DNA of 64,000 nt from Cloacibacillus evryensis DSM 19522 (lineage in GTDB: Bacteria > Synergistota > Synergistia > Synergistales > Synergistaceae), in contig NZ_KK073872.1 in the NCBI RefSeq assembly GCF_000585335.1, forward strand, positions 946,001 to 1,010,000, in the 5' to 3' direction. The notes beneath the pieces were generated by a model. That model ran no database searches and had not been told where the DNA came from. It was given only the letters and a program-made list of their open reading frames with translations. Shown here one piece after another: positions 17,313-25,996 of this stretch (position 1 is the first letter of the stretch; each line of letters opens with the position of its first letter). The position numbers and the translations under genes are program-made.

Positions 17313-17472
17313 CGAAACTGTTGATTCGTCTGCCCTGTCGCCTCGCGGGCAAAAATAAAAAAAATTGCGGGCGATTGGGTTATAATATATCTATGTCTGA
17401 TTCTGTCCATTGGCGGAAGAGATAACGGCCGATATCTTTGGGAATTTATCGTATAGAGTTTAGGAGGACGAC

Positions 17473-18456
17473 ATGTGCATAAAGGAGCCTTTTTGGAGCC
17501 CCGCCGGGGCTTCAGGATTTTTATTGGATTGGGACGGCGTAATCGCCGAGACTAAGCTTGATTTTTCCGGCATCCGTGAGAAATATTACGGCGGCCGGCG
17601 CGCGATGCTGCTTGAGGAGGCCTTTACTCTGGAGCCGGAGGCGCGCGAGGCGATGTTCAAAGAGCTGGCTGAACTTGAGATGGCCGGAGCCGAAGGCGCT
17701 GTACCCGTTCCGGGAGCCTTCGAGCTGATAGAGTGGCTGAATAAAAACAACGTCCCCTACTGTATTCTTTCGCGCAACCTCACGGAGGTGATCCGGCGCG
17801 GGGCGGAGGTGATCGGCCTCGACCTGCCGCCGCGGACCTGGGGAAGGGACAACATGGAGTGGGTCAAGCCCGACCCGCGCGCCCTGCTCGCGGCTGCCGG
17901 CGCGATCGGCGCGGACCCGCGCCGTTGCGTTTACGTGGGCGATTTCCTATATGACCTTCAGGGGGCGCGGCGCGCCGGAATGCGCGCGGTGCTGGTACAG
18001 CGGGACGAGCCGCGGTGGAGCTGCTGGGCCGATGTGGTCTACCCGCTGCTGACCGGACTCGTCGAGGCGCTGCATTCGCCGGAGCCGGTAGTGCCGTGGG
18101 AATATCGGGAGATATACGCCAAAAAGGGCGAACGCTGGCTCCACAACGCCGCCTCCTTCATATTTTCCGTGCCCGGCGACCCCTCGCCGACGACCGACTG
18201 TTGGCTCGCCCGCGCCGCCTCGCTGGGGGTGGGAGGGTTTTACGTCGACCCGGAAAAGATCTTTACGCCGGACGATTGGAAAAAGAATCCCTCCTTCGAC
18301 ACCTCGGCGATGGGGCTGAAATGGTCAGAAGTCGTAAGCGGCTTCCTGGCGCCGCGTTATCCTCTGGCAAGGGTCGTCACGGAGTGCGAAGCGCCGCTTA
18401 ACGCGCCGAAGAACTCGCTCGACATAATGCGTTTCATCGAACGTAAAAAGATATAA
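17473..18456 (+). CDS. HAD-superfamily hydrolase with C-terminal extension
   Basis: A 327-residue protein. Residues 1 to about 200 are a HAD hydrolase: nucleophile motif LDWDGV (about residues 18-23), motif II serine in ILSRN, motif III lysine in VKPDP and motif IV GDFLYDLQGA. The remaining ~125 residues (from about VVPWEYREIYAKKG) match nothing I recognise. Probably a phosphatase of unknown substrate. AGGAGG lies five bases before the ATG. The stop is two bases before rarA, so the two form an operon, with TATAAT at about 17381 upstream. Confidence 0.82.
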   Translation: MCIKEPFWSPAGASGFLLDWDGVIAETKLDFSGIREKYYGGRRAMLLEEAFTLEPEAREAMFKELAELEMAGAEGAVPVPGAFELIEWLNKNNVPYCILSRNLTEVIRRGAEVIGLDLPPRTWGRDNMEWVKPDPRALLAAAGAIGADPRRCVYVGDFLYDLQGARRAGMRAVLVQRDEPRWSCWADVVYPLLTGLVEALHSPEPVVPWEYREIYAKKGERWLHNAASFIFSVPGDPSPTTDCWLARAASLGVGGFYVDPEKIFTPDDWKKNPSFDTSAMGLKWSEVVSGFLAPRYPLARVVTECEAPLNAPKNSLDIMRFIERKKI

Positions 18457-18458
18457 CG

Positions 18459-19781
18459 ATGGCGGAGACCAGCCTTTTCGAAACCGGCGGAGAGGAAAAT
18501 ATCAGCTTTGAGGTGCCTCTTGCAGAGCGTATGAGGCCGCGCACCCTCGACGAATACGCGGGGCAGGGGCACATACTGGCTCCGGGAAGGGCCCTGCGCA
18601 GTATGCTTGACGGAGGCAAAGCCCCCAGCTGCATACTCTACGGGCCGCCGGGAGTGGGAAAGACCACGCTGGTCCGCCTCATCGCCCGCGTCACCGGGAG
18701 GACGCTGCTTGAGATAAACGCCGTCAGCGCGAAGGTGGAGACGCTGCGCGACCTGCTTGAGCGCGCGCGGGGAGAAAAAAAGCTCTCCGGACGCTCCGCG
18801 ATCGCCTTCGTCGATGAAATATATCACTTTAACAGCAAACAGCAGAACGTTCTGCTCCCGGCCGTCGAGACCGGCGATCTCATCCTTATCGGCACGACGA
18901 CGGAAAACCCCTGGTTCGAGATAAACAAGACGCTGCTCTCACGAATGGTCGTCTATACCCTTGAACCGTTAAAGAACGAGGATATCTGCGGGCTGCTCAG
19001 GCGCGCGCTGGACGATACGGAACGCGGCCTCGGCCGCTTCGGCGTGCGCGCTGAGACGGAAACAATCGAACGGATCGCCGCGCTCGCCGGAGGCGACGCG
19101 CGGCAGGCGCTGACTCGGCTGGAGGCCTCCGTAACGGCGGCGGCGATGGGCGGCGGCTCGCTGCTTACCGACGAGATCGTCGCCGAGAGCACCGGCGCCG
19201 CCACGCAGCGTTACGACAGAAATTCCAACGATCACTACGCCGTCATCTCCGCGCTGATAAAGAGCATGCGTGGCTCCGACCCCGACGCCGCGCTTTATTG
19301 GCTCGCGCGGATGCTTGAGGGCGGCGATGATGTCCGTTTCATCACGCGCCGCCTCTGCATATTCGCCGCGGAGGACGTCGGCCTCGCGGACCCGATGGCG
19401 CTTGTCGTCACGCAGAACGCCGCCGCCGCCGTCGACCGCGTCGGCATGCCTGAGGCGAACCTGATCCTCGGCGAGGCCGTCATCTATCTCGCCTCCGCGC
19501 CGAAGAGCAACAGCGCCTACCTCGCGATCAAAGCGGCGCAGCAGAATGTCCGCGAGGGGAAAATAATGGAGGTCCCGAGCCACCTGCGCAACGACGGTGA
19601 GGGATATGTCTATCCGCATGACAGCCCGAACCACTGGGTGCCGCAGGCCTACATGCCGGAGGTGCGCCGCTTCTACTTCCCCGGCAAACTGGGCGCGGAG
19701 GCCAGGATAGAGGATCGCCTTAAACGCCTGTGGAAGCGCTTCTCAACGGAGGCGGAGGAAAAGCAGGATAAAGAGAAATAG
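18459..19781 (+). CDS. rarA: Replication-associated recombination protein A (AAA+ ATPase)
   Basis: The 440-residue protein has LAERMRPRTLDEYAGQ at the start, Walker A GPPGVGKTT, Walker B IAFVDEIYHFNSKQQN, sensor segment GTTTENPWFEIN, and the C-terminal tetramerisation region typical of RarA/MgsA/WRNIP1 (LYWLARMLEGGDDVRFITRRL). It acts at stalled replication forks and resembles clamp-loader subunits. A DEIY box replaces the usual DEIH. It starts two bases after the HAD gene, with only a weak ribosome site, so translation is probably coupled. Confidence 0.93.
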   Translation: MAETSLFETGGEENISFEVPLAERMRPRTLDEYAGQGHILAPGRALRSMLDGGKAPSCILYGPPGVGKTTLVRLIARVTGRTLLEINAVSAKVETLRDLLERARGEKKLSGRSAIAFVDEIYHFNSKQQNVLLPAVETGDLILIGTTTENPWFEINKTLLSRMVVYTLEPLKNEDICGLLRRALDDTERGLGRFGVRAETETIERIAALAGGDARQALTRLEASVTAAAMGGGSLLTDEIVAESTGAATQRYDRNSNDHYAVISALIKSMRGSDPDAALYWLARMLEGGDDVRFITRRLCIFAAEDVGLADPMALVVTQNAAAAVDRVGMPEANLILGEAVIYLASAPKSNSAYLAIKAAQQNVREGKIMEVPSHLRNDGEGYVYPHDSPNHWVPQAYMPEVRRFYFPGKLGAEARIEDRLKRLWKRFSTEAEEKQDKEK

Positions 19782-19813
19782 CCTGACGGAGACAGGCTGT
19801 CCCACAGCGACAT

Positions 19814-19844
19814 AAAACGCCCGCATCACACAAAGATGCGGGCG
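19814..19844. terminator. Terminator between convergent rarA and adenosyltransferase genes
   Basis: CGCCCGCATC/GATGCGGGCG stem; on the minus strand it is followed by TTTTATG, so it mainly serves the minus operon. Confidence 0.7.
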
Positions 19845-19876
19845 CAGCTTTTGCACGGTATCGTTTAGCGGCGAAA

Positions 19877-20383
19877 TCATTTTTTCGCGTCGGCATCTAC
19901 CTTTAGCGAGAGCAGGTATATGACGTCGGAGAGCCTGTTGAGAAACTGATACGCCTTTTCCTCTAGTTTGCCGTCGCGAAAGAGTGGGGTCGCTGTGCGC
20001 TCGGCGCGGCGCGCGATAGTACGGGCCAGATGCAGCGCCGAGCCGCAGCGGGTGTCGCCGGGGCGCACGAAGGTCATGCCGCCCTCGGGCAGAGCCTCCG
20101 TAATGCGGGCCGCCATGTTCTCTATGATCGCGGGGTCGGGGGCGGGGTAGTCGCATTTGGCGTAATATGCCATAGCCCCGAAAAGATAATCCTCGATAAA
20201 ATAGATGTCCCGCGCCGTCTTCTCATCCTCGCAGAAGGCGCGCGCCATTCCCAGCGCCGCCTGGCACTCGTCGATCGTGCCGTAGAGCTCTACCACGCGG
20301 TCGTCCTTTGCGATCCGCTCGCCGTTCGCCAGCGAAGTCGTTCCCTTGTCTCCGCCCTTTGTAATAACGTTGAAGCGCGCCAT
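19877..20383 (-). CDS. Cob(I)alamin adenosyltransferase, PduO type
   Basis: A 168-residue enzyme of the PduO/MMAB class, which transfers adenosyl from ATP to cob(I)alamin to form coenzyme B12. Seen are TKGGDKGTTSL at the N-terminus, the conserved RTIARRAERTATPL segment and LNRLSDVIYLL near the C-terminus. AAGGA lies six bases before the ATG. It immediately follows the Cys/His-rich gene (2-base gap) in a two-gene operon. No B12-dependent mutase is in the window. Confidence 0.92.
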   Translation of the reverse strand: MARFNVITKGGDKGTTSLANGERIAKDDRVVELYGTIDECQAALGMARAFCEDEKTARDIYFIEDYLFGAMAYYAKCDYPAPDPAIIENMAARITEALPEGGMTFVRPGDTRCGSALHLARTIARRAERTATPLFRDGKLEEKAYQFLNRLSDVIYLLSLKVDADAKK

Positions 20384-20385
20384 TT

Positions 20386-20919
20386 CTAATCCTTACCTCC
20401 GTTGTCGTGATGATGGCCGCCGCCGCAGTCGTCGGTACGGACGCCGGCCTCTTCGTCGCCGCAGCCGCTCGCGCAGGAGTCGCAGTCTCCGCAGTGACAG
20501 CCGCATTCATGCTGTGATTTGAAGGCCACGCGCAGCGTCGCCTCCATGAAAAACTCCTCCGGCAGGGCCTGGCATACATCGCCGCCGAAACTGGTAAAGG
20601 TGCGGCAGGGGAATTCCTGTCCGCCCGGCGTTTTGCATTCAGCGCAGGGAGTAAAGTCAAGCTCGAGCATCAGCAGATTTTCTATGGGCGTTTCCGGCGT
20701 TCCCGCCTCTTCGCATTCTATCGTCACCATGTTCGCAGTCATCAGGTTATCCTGTGTAAGCTCGTCCATGATGACCTTGCGCAGTTTGAGCTTGAAGCCG
20801 AGCGGAATCAGCTTCGGAGCCATGCGCGAGCCGAATTTAACCAAGTTGTCCCACGTTTCGGTCCACGGCGCGGGGTCAATATCTTTCATTGTATAATGTG
20901 CCAGAGTGATGGTCTTCAC
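20386..20919 (-). CDS. Cys/His-rich protein, possibly DUF2703-like
   Basis: The 177-residue product is not firmly recognised. The middle part (FTPCAECKTPGGQEFPCRTF then QALPEEFFMEATLRVA) recalls DUF2703-type proteins. The C-terminus is a striking metal-binding-like tail with ten or so cysteines and a GGGHHHD run. The GTG at 20919 is chosen because CAGGAGG lies seven bases upstream. It is the first gene of the operon with the cobalamin adenosyltransferase; a metal-handling role is only inference from the tail. Confidence 0.65.
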   Translation of the reverse strand: MKTITLAHYTMKDIDPAPWTETWDNLVKFGSRMAPKLIPLGFKLKLRKVIMDELTQDNLMTANMVTIECEEAGTPETPIENLLMLELDFTPCAECKTPGGQEFPCRTFTSFGGDVCQALPEEFFMEATLRVAFKSQHECGCHCGDCDSCASGCGDEEAGVRTDDCGGGHHHDNGGKD

Positions 20920-21101
20920 GTCAAGGCCTCCTGATTGCATATTTTCATATATTATATTATATTCCCGCCGCGCACGGATAAAAATATCTGTTTTTTACGT
21001 CTGCGGCGTGGCGGGAGGTTTGCGGTAAAAGTTTTAGCGCGTGCCGATTAAATTTCCGGTTGCCCTGAACGCCGTCATGTTATAAAATGACTGAGTCCTA
21101 A

Positions 21102-21187
21102 GCCGGAGTGGCGGAATGGCAGACGCAGCGGACTCAAAATCCGCCGCTCGCAAGGGCGTAGGGGTTCGAGTCCCCTCTCCGGCACCA
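21102..21187 (+). tRNA. tRNA-Leu (anticodon CAA)
   Basis: The cloverleaf is complete. The acceptor stem pairs GCCGGAG with CTCCGGC, and the anticodon stem GCGGA/TCCGC encloses the loop CTCAAAA, giving CAA. There is a long variable arm as expected for leucine, a T arm GGGGTTCGAGTCCCC, and an encoded CCA. TATAAA at about 21081 could be its -10. Confidence 0.96.
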
Positions 21188-21195
21188 GTACTATC

Positions 21196-21231
21196 AACGA
21201 TTCCCGCGATACGTTGGCGTGAATCGTTTTT
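21196..21231 (+). terminator. Terminator after tRNA-Leu
   Basis: AACGATTC/GAATCGTT stem followed by TTTTT, nine bases past the CCA end. Confidence 0.75.
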
Positions 21232-21238
21232 ATTAAGC

Positions 21239-21252
21239 AGAGTACGTACTCT
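21239..21252. promoter_or_regulatory. Perfect 14-bp palindrome upstream of the GntR gene
   Basis: AGAGTACGTACTCT, 21 bp before the TTG start of the regulator. It could be an autoregulatory site; it does not match the 27-bp palindrome found at the other two promoters of the cluster. Confidence 0.35.
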
Positions 21253-21273
21253 TTTGTCAGGAGGTGGATCCGC

Positions 21274-21921
21274 TTGAACGCAGGTTATCAGACAATGGGC
21301 TGCACCGCTGTAGATTGTATCTACTCGGGGATAAGGAAGAAAATTATTTCCAAGGAACTGCAAAAGGGGCAGCGGCTGGCGGAGACAGTCATTGCCAAAG
21401 AGTTCAACGTCAGCAGGACCCCCGTGCGGGAGGCAATACGCCGCTTGGCAAATGACGGGCTCGTAAACATAGTACCCGGCTGGGGGGCCCACCTTGTTTC
21501 GCCGACAAAGGAAGAGGTCATCGACACCAGCATGATGCGCCAGGTACTGGAAGAGATCGCTATCAGGAAAGCCGTCCAAGCCGTCACCCCCGTTTATATC
21601 TATAAGCTGCAGGAACAGATCCTCCTTGAGCAGAAAGCGGCGGCGGAGTGCGACGTTGATGCGTACATCGCCGCAAACAACAATTTTCACTTGGTTATCG
21701 CGGAAGCTTCGGGGAGCAAAACGCTTTTTGAGCTGTTGGAGCATGTGCTTGCCAAAGTAGTAACACATTTACTCTTCTTTGACGATTCCCTGTTTAAATT
21801 TGATACTAACCCCACTCTTAACCAGCACAAGGAGATCGTGAGGGCATTGGAGTCCGGGGACGTGGATTTGTGTGTCAAATTAATAAAGCAGGATATCTAT
21901 CCCTGGTCATCTGAACTATAG
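21274..21921 (+). CDS. GntR-family regulator, FCD (FadR-like) subfamily
   Basis: The 215-residue protein has an N-terminal winged helix (LAETVIAKEFNVSRTPVREAIRRLANDGLV) and a C-terminal all-helical FCD domain with the likely metal/ligand histidines in NNNFHLVIAEASG and NQHKEIVRALESGD. Such proteins usually repress catabolic operons and are released by a pathway metabolite. The start is TTG at 21274, supported by AGGAGG nine bases upstream. It probably controls the aminotransferase and dehydrogenase promoters, which share an operator-like palindrome. Confidence 0.92.
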   Translation: MNAGYQTMGCTAVDCIYSGIRKKIISKELQKGQRLAETVIAKEFNVSRTPVREAIRRLANDGLVNIVPGWGAHLVSPTKEEVIDTSMMRQVLEEIAIRKAVQAVTPVYIYKLQEQILLEQKAAAECDVDAYIAANNNFHLVIAEASGSKTLFELLEHVLAKVVTHLLFFDDSLFKFDTNPTLNQHKEIVRALESGDVDLCVKLIKQDIYPWSSEL

Positions 21922-21999
21922 ACATTTTTTGCCAGTCAGATCGATTATTCATAATCTCTTATTTATCACTTTCCCGCTTGAATAAATTTTGCTGTTTCT

Positions 22000-22031
22000 G
22001 GGTGTTCCCGCGGGGAACATCCAAATTTTTT
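22000..22031 (+). terminator. Terminator after the GntR gene
   Basis: GGTGTTCCC/GGGAACATCC stem followed by TTTTTT. The rest of the gap up to the promoter at 22242 (about 200 bp) holds nothing I can assign. Confidence 0.75.
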
Positions 22032-22241
22032 CCCCGTCATCAATACTGGGCCGTTTTTGTGCCCGCCTGACGGCGCTGTTTTTATCGCTTTCACAACGTT
22101 TGCCGTAAATTACCTTAGCGTTATCAAGAGAAATGCAGCGGTTCCCTCCGGCGGAGGTTTGCCGCGGGTTTCCAATGCCATGCGGAAATGAAAAACGGCG
22201 TCGCGCGTTAACGGGGGCCGCTCGCTGACCTTGCCAATATA

Positions 22242-22302
22242 TTGACAAGGACAGAAAAAAGGTATATAACAATTGTGTACTACATGATGAACACGTCCTA
22301 CA
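22242..22302 (+). promoter_or_regulatory. Aminotransferase promoter with GntR operator
   Basis: TTGACA (22242-22247), 17 bases, TATAAC (22265-22270), then a 27-bp dyad at 22276-22302 of the form TGTAC-N2-CATG-N5-CACG-N2-CTACA covering the expected transcription start. The same dyad lies at the same place in the promoter at 27235-27297, which points to repression by one regulator. Confidence 0.75.
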
Positions 22303-22342
22303 CAATCGTATGTCGGAAATAGTATAGTTGGAGGAATGAAAA

Positions 22343-23695
22343 ATGTATGAATCGTTTGAAAAAAGAAGTGTAAAATCCAAGCAGCTTTTCGATCGGGCAA
22401 TGAAAGTTTTTGTCGAAGGCGCCAATTCTCCCTCTCGTGGAATCGCCACCTGCAAACCTTACCCGATCTATGTCCGGGATGGAAAGGGGGGAAGGCTGTT
22501 TGACGCGGACGGAAACTCATACATAGATCTGATGCTCGGCTTCAGCGCCAATATTATGGGGCATGGGCATCCTAAAATTGTCGAAGCCGTAACACGGGCG
22601 ATTCAGGGCGGTTCACATTTTGCCGCCTGCACGGAAATCGAGGTGAAGTGCGGCGAGAAATTCCTCAGCATGATAAAGAACGCGGATAAAGTCCGCTTTG
22701 GCAATACCGGTACGGAAGCGGTCATGATGGCGGTCAGGCTCGCCCGCGCGGTAACTGGGAAGAAAAAGATCCTCAAGTTTGAAGGACAGTATCACGGCTG
22801 GTATGACGGCCTTTTGGCAAATTGCCACACTCGCCCGGTAGATACTATGGGGGCGAAGATGGACCCGGTGAAGATGGTCGAAGGGTCCGGTATTCCGCAG
22901 GAACACATCGAAAATCTTGTTATATGCCCGTGGAATGATCTTGAAATCCTTGAGAAAATGGTTAAATGTCACAAACACGAGCTTGCGGCGATAATTACGG
23001 AACCCATTATGGCAAACGTAGGCGTCATCCTTCCCAAGAAGGGCTACCTGGAAGGGCTTCAGCGGATAGCGAAGGAAAACGATGTTTTATTCATATTGGA
23101 CGAAGTCGTGACCGGCTTCCGCTATGGAAACGGCTGTTATCAGGATATGGCGGGTTTGAATCCTGACATTTCCACTTTCGGCAAGGCTCTCGGCGCCGGA
23201 TTGCCTGTTTCGGCCATTGCGGGAAGAGAGGGATACATGCAGGAGATGCAGTGGGGGAAGGCGCTCAGCTACGGCACCTTCAATTCAGCAAGGCTGCCGA
23301 TGGAAGTATCCTACGTGAACATGACGGAAATGACAAAGGACGATTGCGCCGGATATAGACATATTCATGAACTGGGGGAAATGCTCATCAACGGTTCAAG
23401 GCAGATCATCAAGGACCTAGGCATCCCGGTTATCGTACAGGGATACGGGCCTATGCTTCAGTATTATTTCACTGAAAAAGAGGCTATAAATGATGTCAGA
23501 GACTACGCCGAGTTTGCCGATAAGGAGAAGTACCAGACATTTGCCAGAAAGCTGCTTTGCAGGGGGCTTTATGTTACGTCGTCAAACGGATTGCACCACT
23601 GTCCCTGCCTGCAGCACACGAAGGAAGATTTTGCGGAGGCTCTTAATATAATAGAAGATACGTTCAAGGAGATGAAATCGGAAGGGATTCTCTAG
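22343..23695 (+). CDS. Class III PLP aminotransferase, glutamate-1-semialdehyde aminomutase-like
   Basis: The 450-residue PLP enzyme resembles HemL: FVEGANSPSRGIATCKPYPIYV, GNTGTEAVMMAVRLAR, FEGQYHGWYDG, and the PLP lysine in STFGKALGAGLP. It sits in an amino-acid uptake/catabolism cluster rather than with heme genes, so a catabolic aminotransferase or aminomutase acting on a beta- or omega-amino acid is more likely than heme synthesis. GGAGG lies about 9 bases before the ATG. It is transcribed alone from the operator-bearing promoter and ended by two terminators. Confidence 0.88.
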   Translation: MYESFEKRSVKSKQLFDRAMKVFVEGANSPSRGIATCKPYPIYVRDGKGGRLFDADGNSYIDLMLGFSANIMGHGHPKIVEAVTRAIQGGSHFAACTEIEVKCGEKFLSMIKNADKVRFGNTGTEAVMMAVRLARAVTGKKKILKFEGQYHGWYDGLLANCHTRPVDTMGAKMDPVKMVEGSGIPQEHIENLVICPWNDLEILEKMVKCHKHELAAIITEPIMANVGVILPKKGYLEGLQRIAKENDVLFILDEVVTGFRYGNGCYQDMAGLNPDISTFGKALGAGLPVSAIAGREGYMQEMQWGKALSYGTFNSARLPMEVSYVNMTEMTKDDCAGYRHIHELGEMLINGSRQIIKDLGIPVIVQGYGPMLQYYFTEKEAINDVRDYAEFADKEKYQTFARKLLCRGLYVTSSNGLHHCPCLQHTKEDFAEALNIIEDTFKEMKSEGIL

Positions 23696-23751
23696 CGGCT
23701 GAAACCAGCGCCGGTACGCAGCCTTTTGAAAAATACCACATATCCCCCCGG

Positions 23752-23809
23752 GGAAGCGCAGATCATCAGGAAGCTATGCAGGGCTGAGATATATGCGCTT
23801 CCTTTTTTT
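23752..23809 (+). terminator. Terminator after the aminotransferase gene
   Basis: GGAAGCGCA/TGCGCTTCC stem with a long loop, followed by seven T. Confidence 0.7.
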
Positions 23810-23846
23810 ATGAGCCGGTGAAGTGATTCCAGTGCCGCCATTTTTA

Positions 23847-23880
23847 AGGCCTTCCGTTTGTCATGGAAGGCCCTCTTTTT
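23847..23880 (+). terminator. Second terminator downstream of the aminotransferase gene
   Basis: AAGGCCTTCC/GGAAGGCCC stem followed by TCTTTTT, about 40 bp past the first. Confidence 0.7.
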
Positions 23881-23910
23881 GTTTGATGGAGACTCCGCCT
23901 TGCCGCGATA

Positions 23911-23993
23911 TCAGCCGTAATTCATCAGCATTGCCGAGGTGCCGCCGCCCAGAAGCAGCGCGGACTCAACAAGTCCCTGGAAGAATGGTCCTC
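23911..23993 (-). pseudogene. Possible 3' remnant of an unidentified gene
   Basis: On the minus strand a short open stretch reads FFQGLVESALLLGGGTSA and ends at a natural-looking stop (23911), but the frame is closed upstream by a TGA and there is no start. It looks like the C-terminus of a membrane or catabolic protein left after deletion. The rest of 23881-24097 holds no gene I can support. Confidence 0.2.
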
Positions 23994-24097
23994 ATGAAAC
24001 CTGTCTTCATTGTGTTGCCGCTCCTACATTTTTAATTCTGTTGAGCGGCGCCGCTTCATCGAATGAATGAAAGGGTAAAGAATATATGGCTGTAAAC

Positions 24098-24128
24098 TAA
24101 ACAAAGGGAGAGACGATCGCCTCTCCCT
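24098..24128 (-). terminator. Terminator after the symporter gene
   Basis: AGGGAGAG/CTCTCCCT stem on the minus strand followed by TTGTTTAGTTT. Confidence 0.7.
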
Positions 24129-24188
24129 ATTGCTGCTTTTATAACGCTTTTGCTGCCTCAAGCCGGGAATAGCGATATCAACGCCGTG

Positions 24189-25667
24189 TCACTCCTTAGC
24201 CAGCTTGCCTCTGGCTGCTTCGCGGGCCGCTTTTTCAGGATCGAGGAAATCTGTCTCGAACTCTCTGACCTTTTTGAAGATGACCGGCGAGAGCAGCGTC
24301 AAGGCGATGACGTTGACATAGACCGGTATCGCGGACTGGATATCAAGGACCATCCAGGCAACTGCCGGGACCGTGCCGTGTGAAAAGAAAAACATCGTGG
24401 CGCCGAGCCCGAAGAGCGGGCCGGTGCAGGTGATGAATTTGACGATCTTCCTGCGGGTTTCGGCGGGCTTGTCTCGTACCATAAAGCCGACGAGAGCTTC
24501 AAGGTAGGCATACCAGCCTGTTGAAGTAGTAAGCGAGAAGATAAATATAAAGATTGCCAGAGCCATCCCGCCGACGGGCCCATATACATGACTGAGCGCT
24601 TTCCCGACGGAACCCGCACCGCCCTCGCCCGCCTGCCACACGCCTGTTATAACGACCATCAAACCGGTGATCGTGCAGACGATTATTGTATCTACGAACA
24701 CCTCGAATGCGCCCCAAAGCCCCTGGCGCGCCGGATGGTCGACATCGGCGGCGGCGTGGATGATAGGGGCGCTGCCCCAACCGGCTTCATTGCTGTAAAC
24801 GCTTCTGGCAACGCCGACCTGTAATGTCATGATGATACTGGCTCCGGCAAACCCGCCGACCGCCGCCGTGGGATTGAAGGCATAGTAGAAAATGGATTTG
24901 AATGCCTCAATGGTGGCGGGGATGTCTTTCAGGATAAGGAAGAACGCCACGCCAAAATATGCCACGACCATAAACGGCACCGCGCTCTCGGCAAACTTGA
25001 TTATACGCTTTATGCCGCCGAGAATGATGATGAACTGAAGTATCACGTAGATGAAGGAAAAAATGATCGCGCCCGTTGCGGAGAGGTTGAATCCGGCCTG
25101 GACGGATTCCGCTACCACATAAGGCCCGGGAGTGAAGTAGAAAGCGGAGAGCATCGCCACCGTAAAGACGACGGAAAGGACCTTGCACCACTTCCAGCCC
25201 TTCTCTTCGACAAGGCCCTTCTGAATGTAATATGCAGCGCTCCCGCGCGAAATACCGGTATTGTCTTTCTGTTTATAGGTTTGAGTAAGGACGATCTCGC
25301 TCATTTTTGTCGCCATGCCGACAAGAGCGCACATCCACATCCAGAATATGGCGCCTGGGCCGCCTATCGCGATGGCGCTGGCGACTCCGGCTATGTTGCC
25401 ATTGCCGACGGTGCTTCCGAGAGCCGTGGCAAAAGCGCCGAAGGACGAGACGTTGTTGCTGCTCTCTTTTTTTACCGTATCTTTTTTACGGAAGAGAGTT
25501 CCGATCGTGTTGCGCATAATATCCCCAAAACGGCGAAACTGGAAGAAACGAAGGCCGATGGTAAGATAGAGCCCCAACACAAGGAACATCACGGCAAAAT
25601 ACTTATTCCATAATATCGTCCATGCCACGTATTCAAGCAGATGCTCTATTTGATCCCCGATATTCAT
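24189..25667 (-). CDS. Sodium:amino-acid symporter, AGCS (alanine/glycine) family
   Basis: A 492-residue inner-membrane carrier with about ten hydrophobic segments. Family features are GNGNIAGVASAIAIGGPGAIFWMW near the N-terminus, the N-S-F/Y-rich core and NEAGWGSAPIIHAAA in the middle. AGCS proteins import alanine, glycine or related amino acids with Na+. The ATG at 25667 has AGGAGG nine bases upstream. It lies 330 bp downstream of the dehydrogenase gene on the same strand, separated by a hairpin at 25739-25765, so it is either a partly attenuated second gene or a separate unit. Confidence 0.92.
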   Translation of the reverse strand: MNIGDQIEHLLEYVAWTILWNKYFAVMFLVLGLYLTIGLRFFQFRRFGDIMRNTIGTLFRKKDTVKKESSNNVSSFGAFATALGSTVGNGNIAGVASAIAIGGPGAIFWMWMCALVGMATKMSEIVLTQTYKQKDNTGISRGSAAYYIQKGLVEEKGWKWCKVLSVVFTVAMLSAFYFTPGPYVVAESVQAGFNLSATGAIIFSFIYVILQFIIILGGIKRIIKFAESAVPFMVVAYFGVAFFLILKDIPATIEAFKSIFYYAFNPTAAVGGFAGASIIMTLQVGVARSVYSNEAGWGSAPIIHAAADVDHPARQGLWGAFEVFVDTIIVCTITGLMVVITGVWQAGEGGAGSVGKALSHVYGPVGGMALAIFIFIFSLTTSTGWYAYLEALVGFMVRDKPAETRRKIVKFITCTGPLFGLGATMFFFSHGTVPAVAWMVLDIQSAIPVYVNVIALTLLSPVIFKKVREFETDFLDPEKAAREAARGKLAKE

Positions 25668-25738
25668 AAAAATACACCTCCTGATTATTTGTCGAACTGA
25701 TGGAGCAAAAACAAATAACACTGTGAAACAAACTAAAT

Positions 25739-25765
25739 AGGAGCGGGTATGCCGTACCCGCTCCT
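25739..25765 (-). terminator. Hairpin upstream of the symporter gene
   Basis: Perfect 11-bp stem AGGAGCGGGTA/TACCCGCTCCT with a five-base loop, followed on the minus strand by ATTTAGTTT. The T run is poor, so it may attenuate rather than stop transcription from the dehydrogenase gene. Confidence 0.5.
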
Positions 25766-25882
25766 GTTAAAGCGAGTATGTCAGGTAAGGGGGTATGTAT
25801 CTGTATTTATGATTATTGTAATTTGGTAAATTTTGTTGTTTGGCGGCGGGCCGAATGTGAAATGCCCGATAGGTTTCATTTA

Positions 25883-25964
25883 TGTGCAAGGCTCCCATTC
25901 TATTATGCCGCTCAAGCCGTGGCGTTTATAGTCTCTATTTAGTCTCTTTAGGAAGCCTTGCACA
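25883..25964. repeat. Long-range inverted repeat between dehydrogenase and symporter genes
   Basis: TGTGCAAGGCT (25883-25893) and AGCCTTGCACA (25954-25964) are perfect 11-bp inverted copies about 60 bp apart, beginning 33 bp after the dehydrogenase stop. A transcript would fold into a large hairpin here. No coding sequence lies within. Confidence 0.4.
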
Positions 25965-25996
25965 GAATGTTTTAAACTTCAAAGGATCGTGAGGCG

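Noticed and set aside
21034..21768. A 244-codon minus-strand frame spanning the tRNA-Leu and the GntR gene
   Set aside because: It contains the well-known false translation of an antisense leucine tRNA (GEGTRTPTPLRAADFESA) and runs antisense to a convincing GntR gene.
22343..23695. hemL (heme biosynthesis) for the class III aminotransferase
   Set aside because: Sequence is HemL-like but the context is amino-acid uptake and oxidation with a catabolic GntR regulator.
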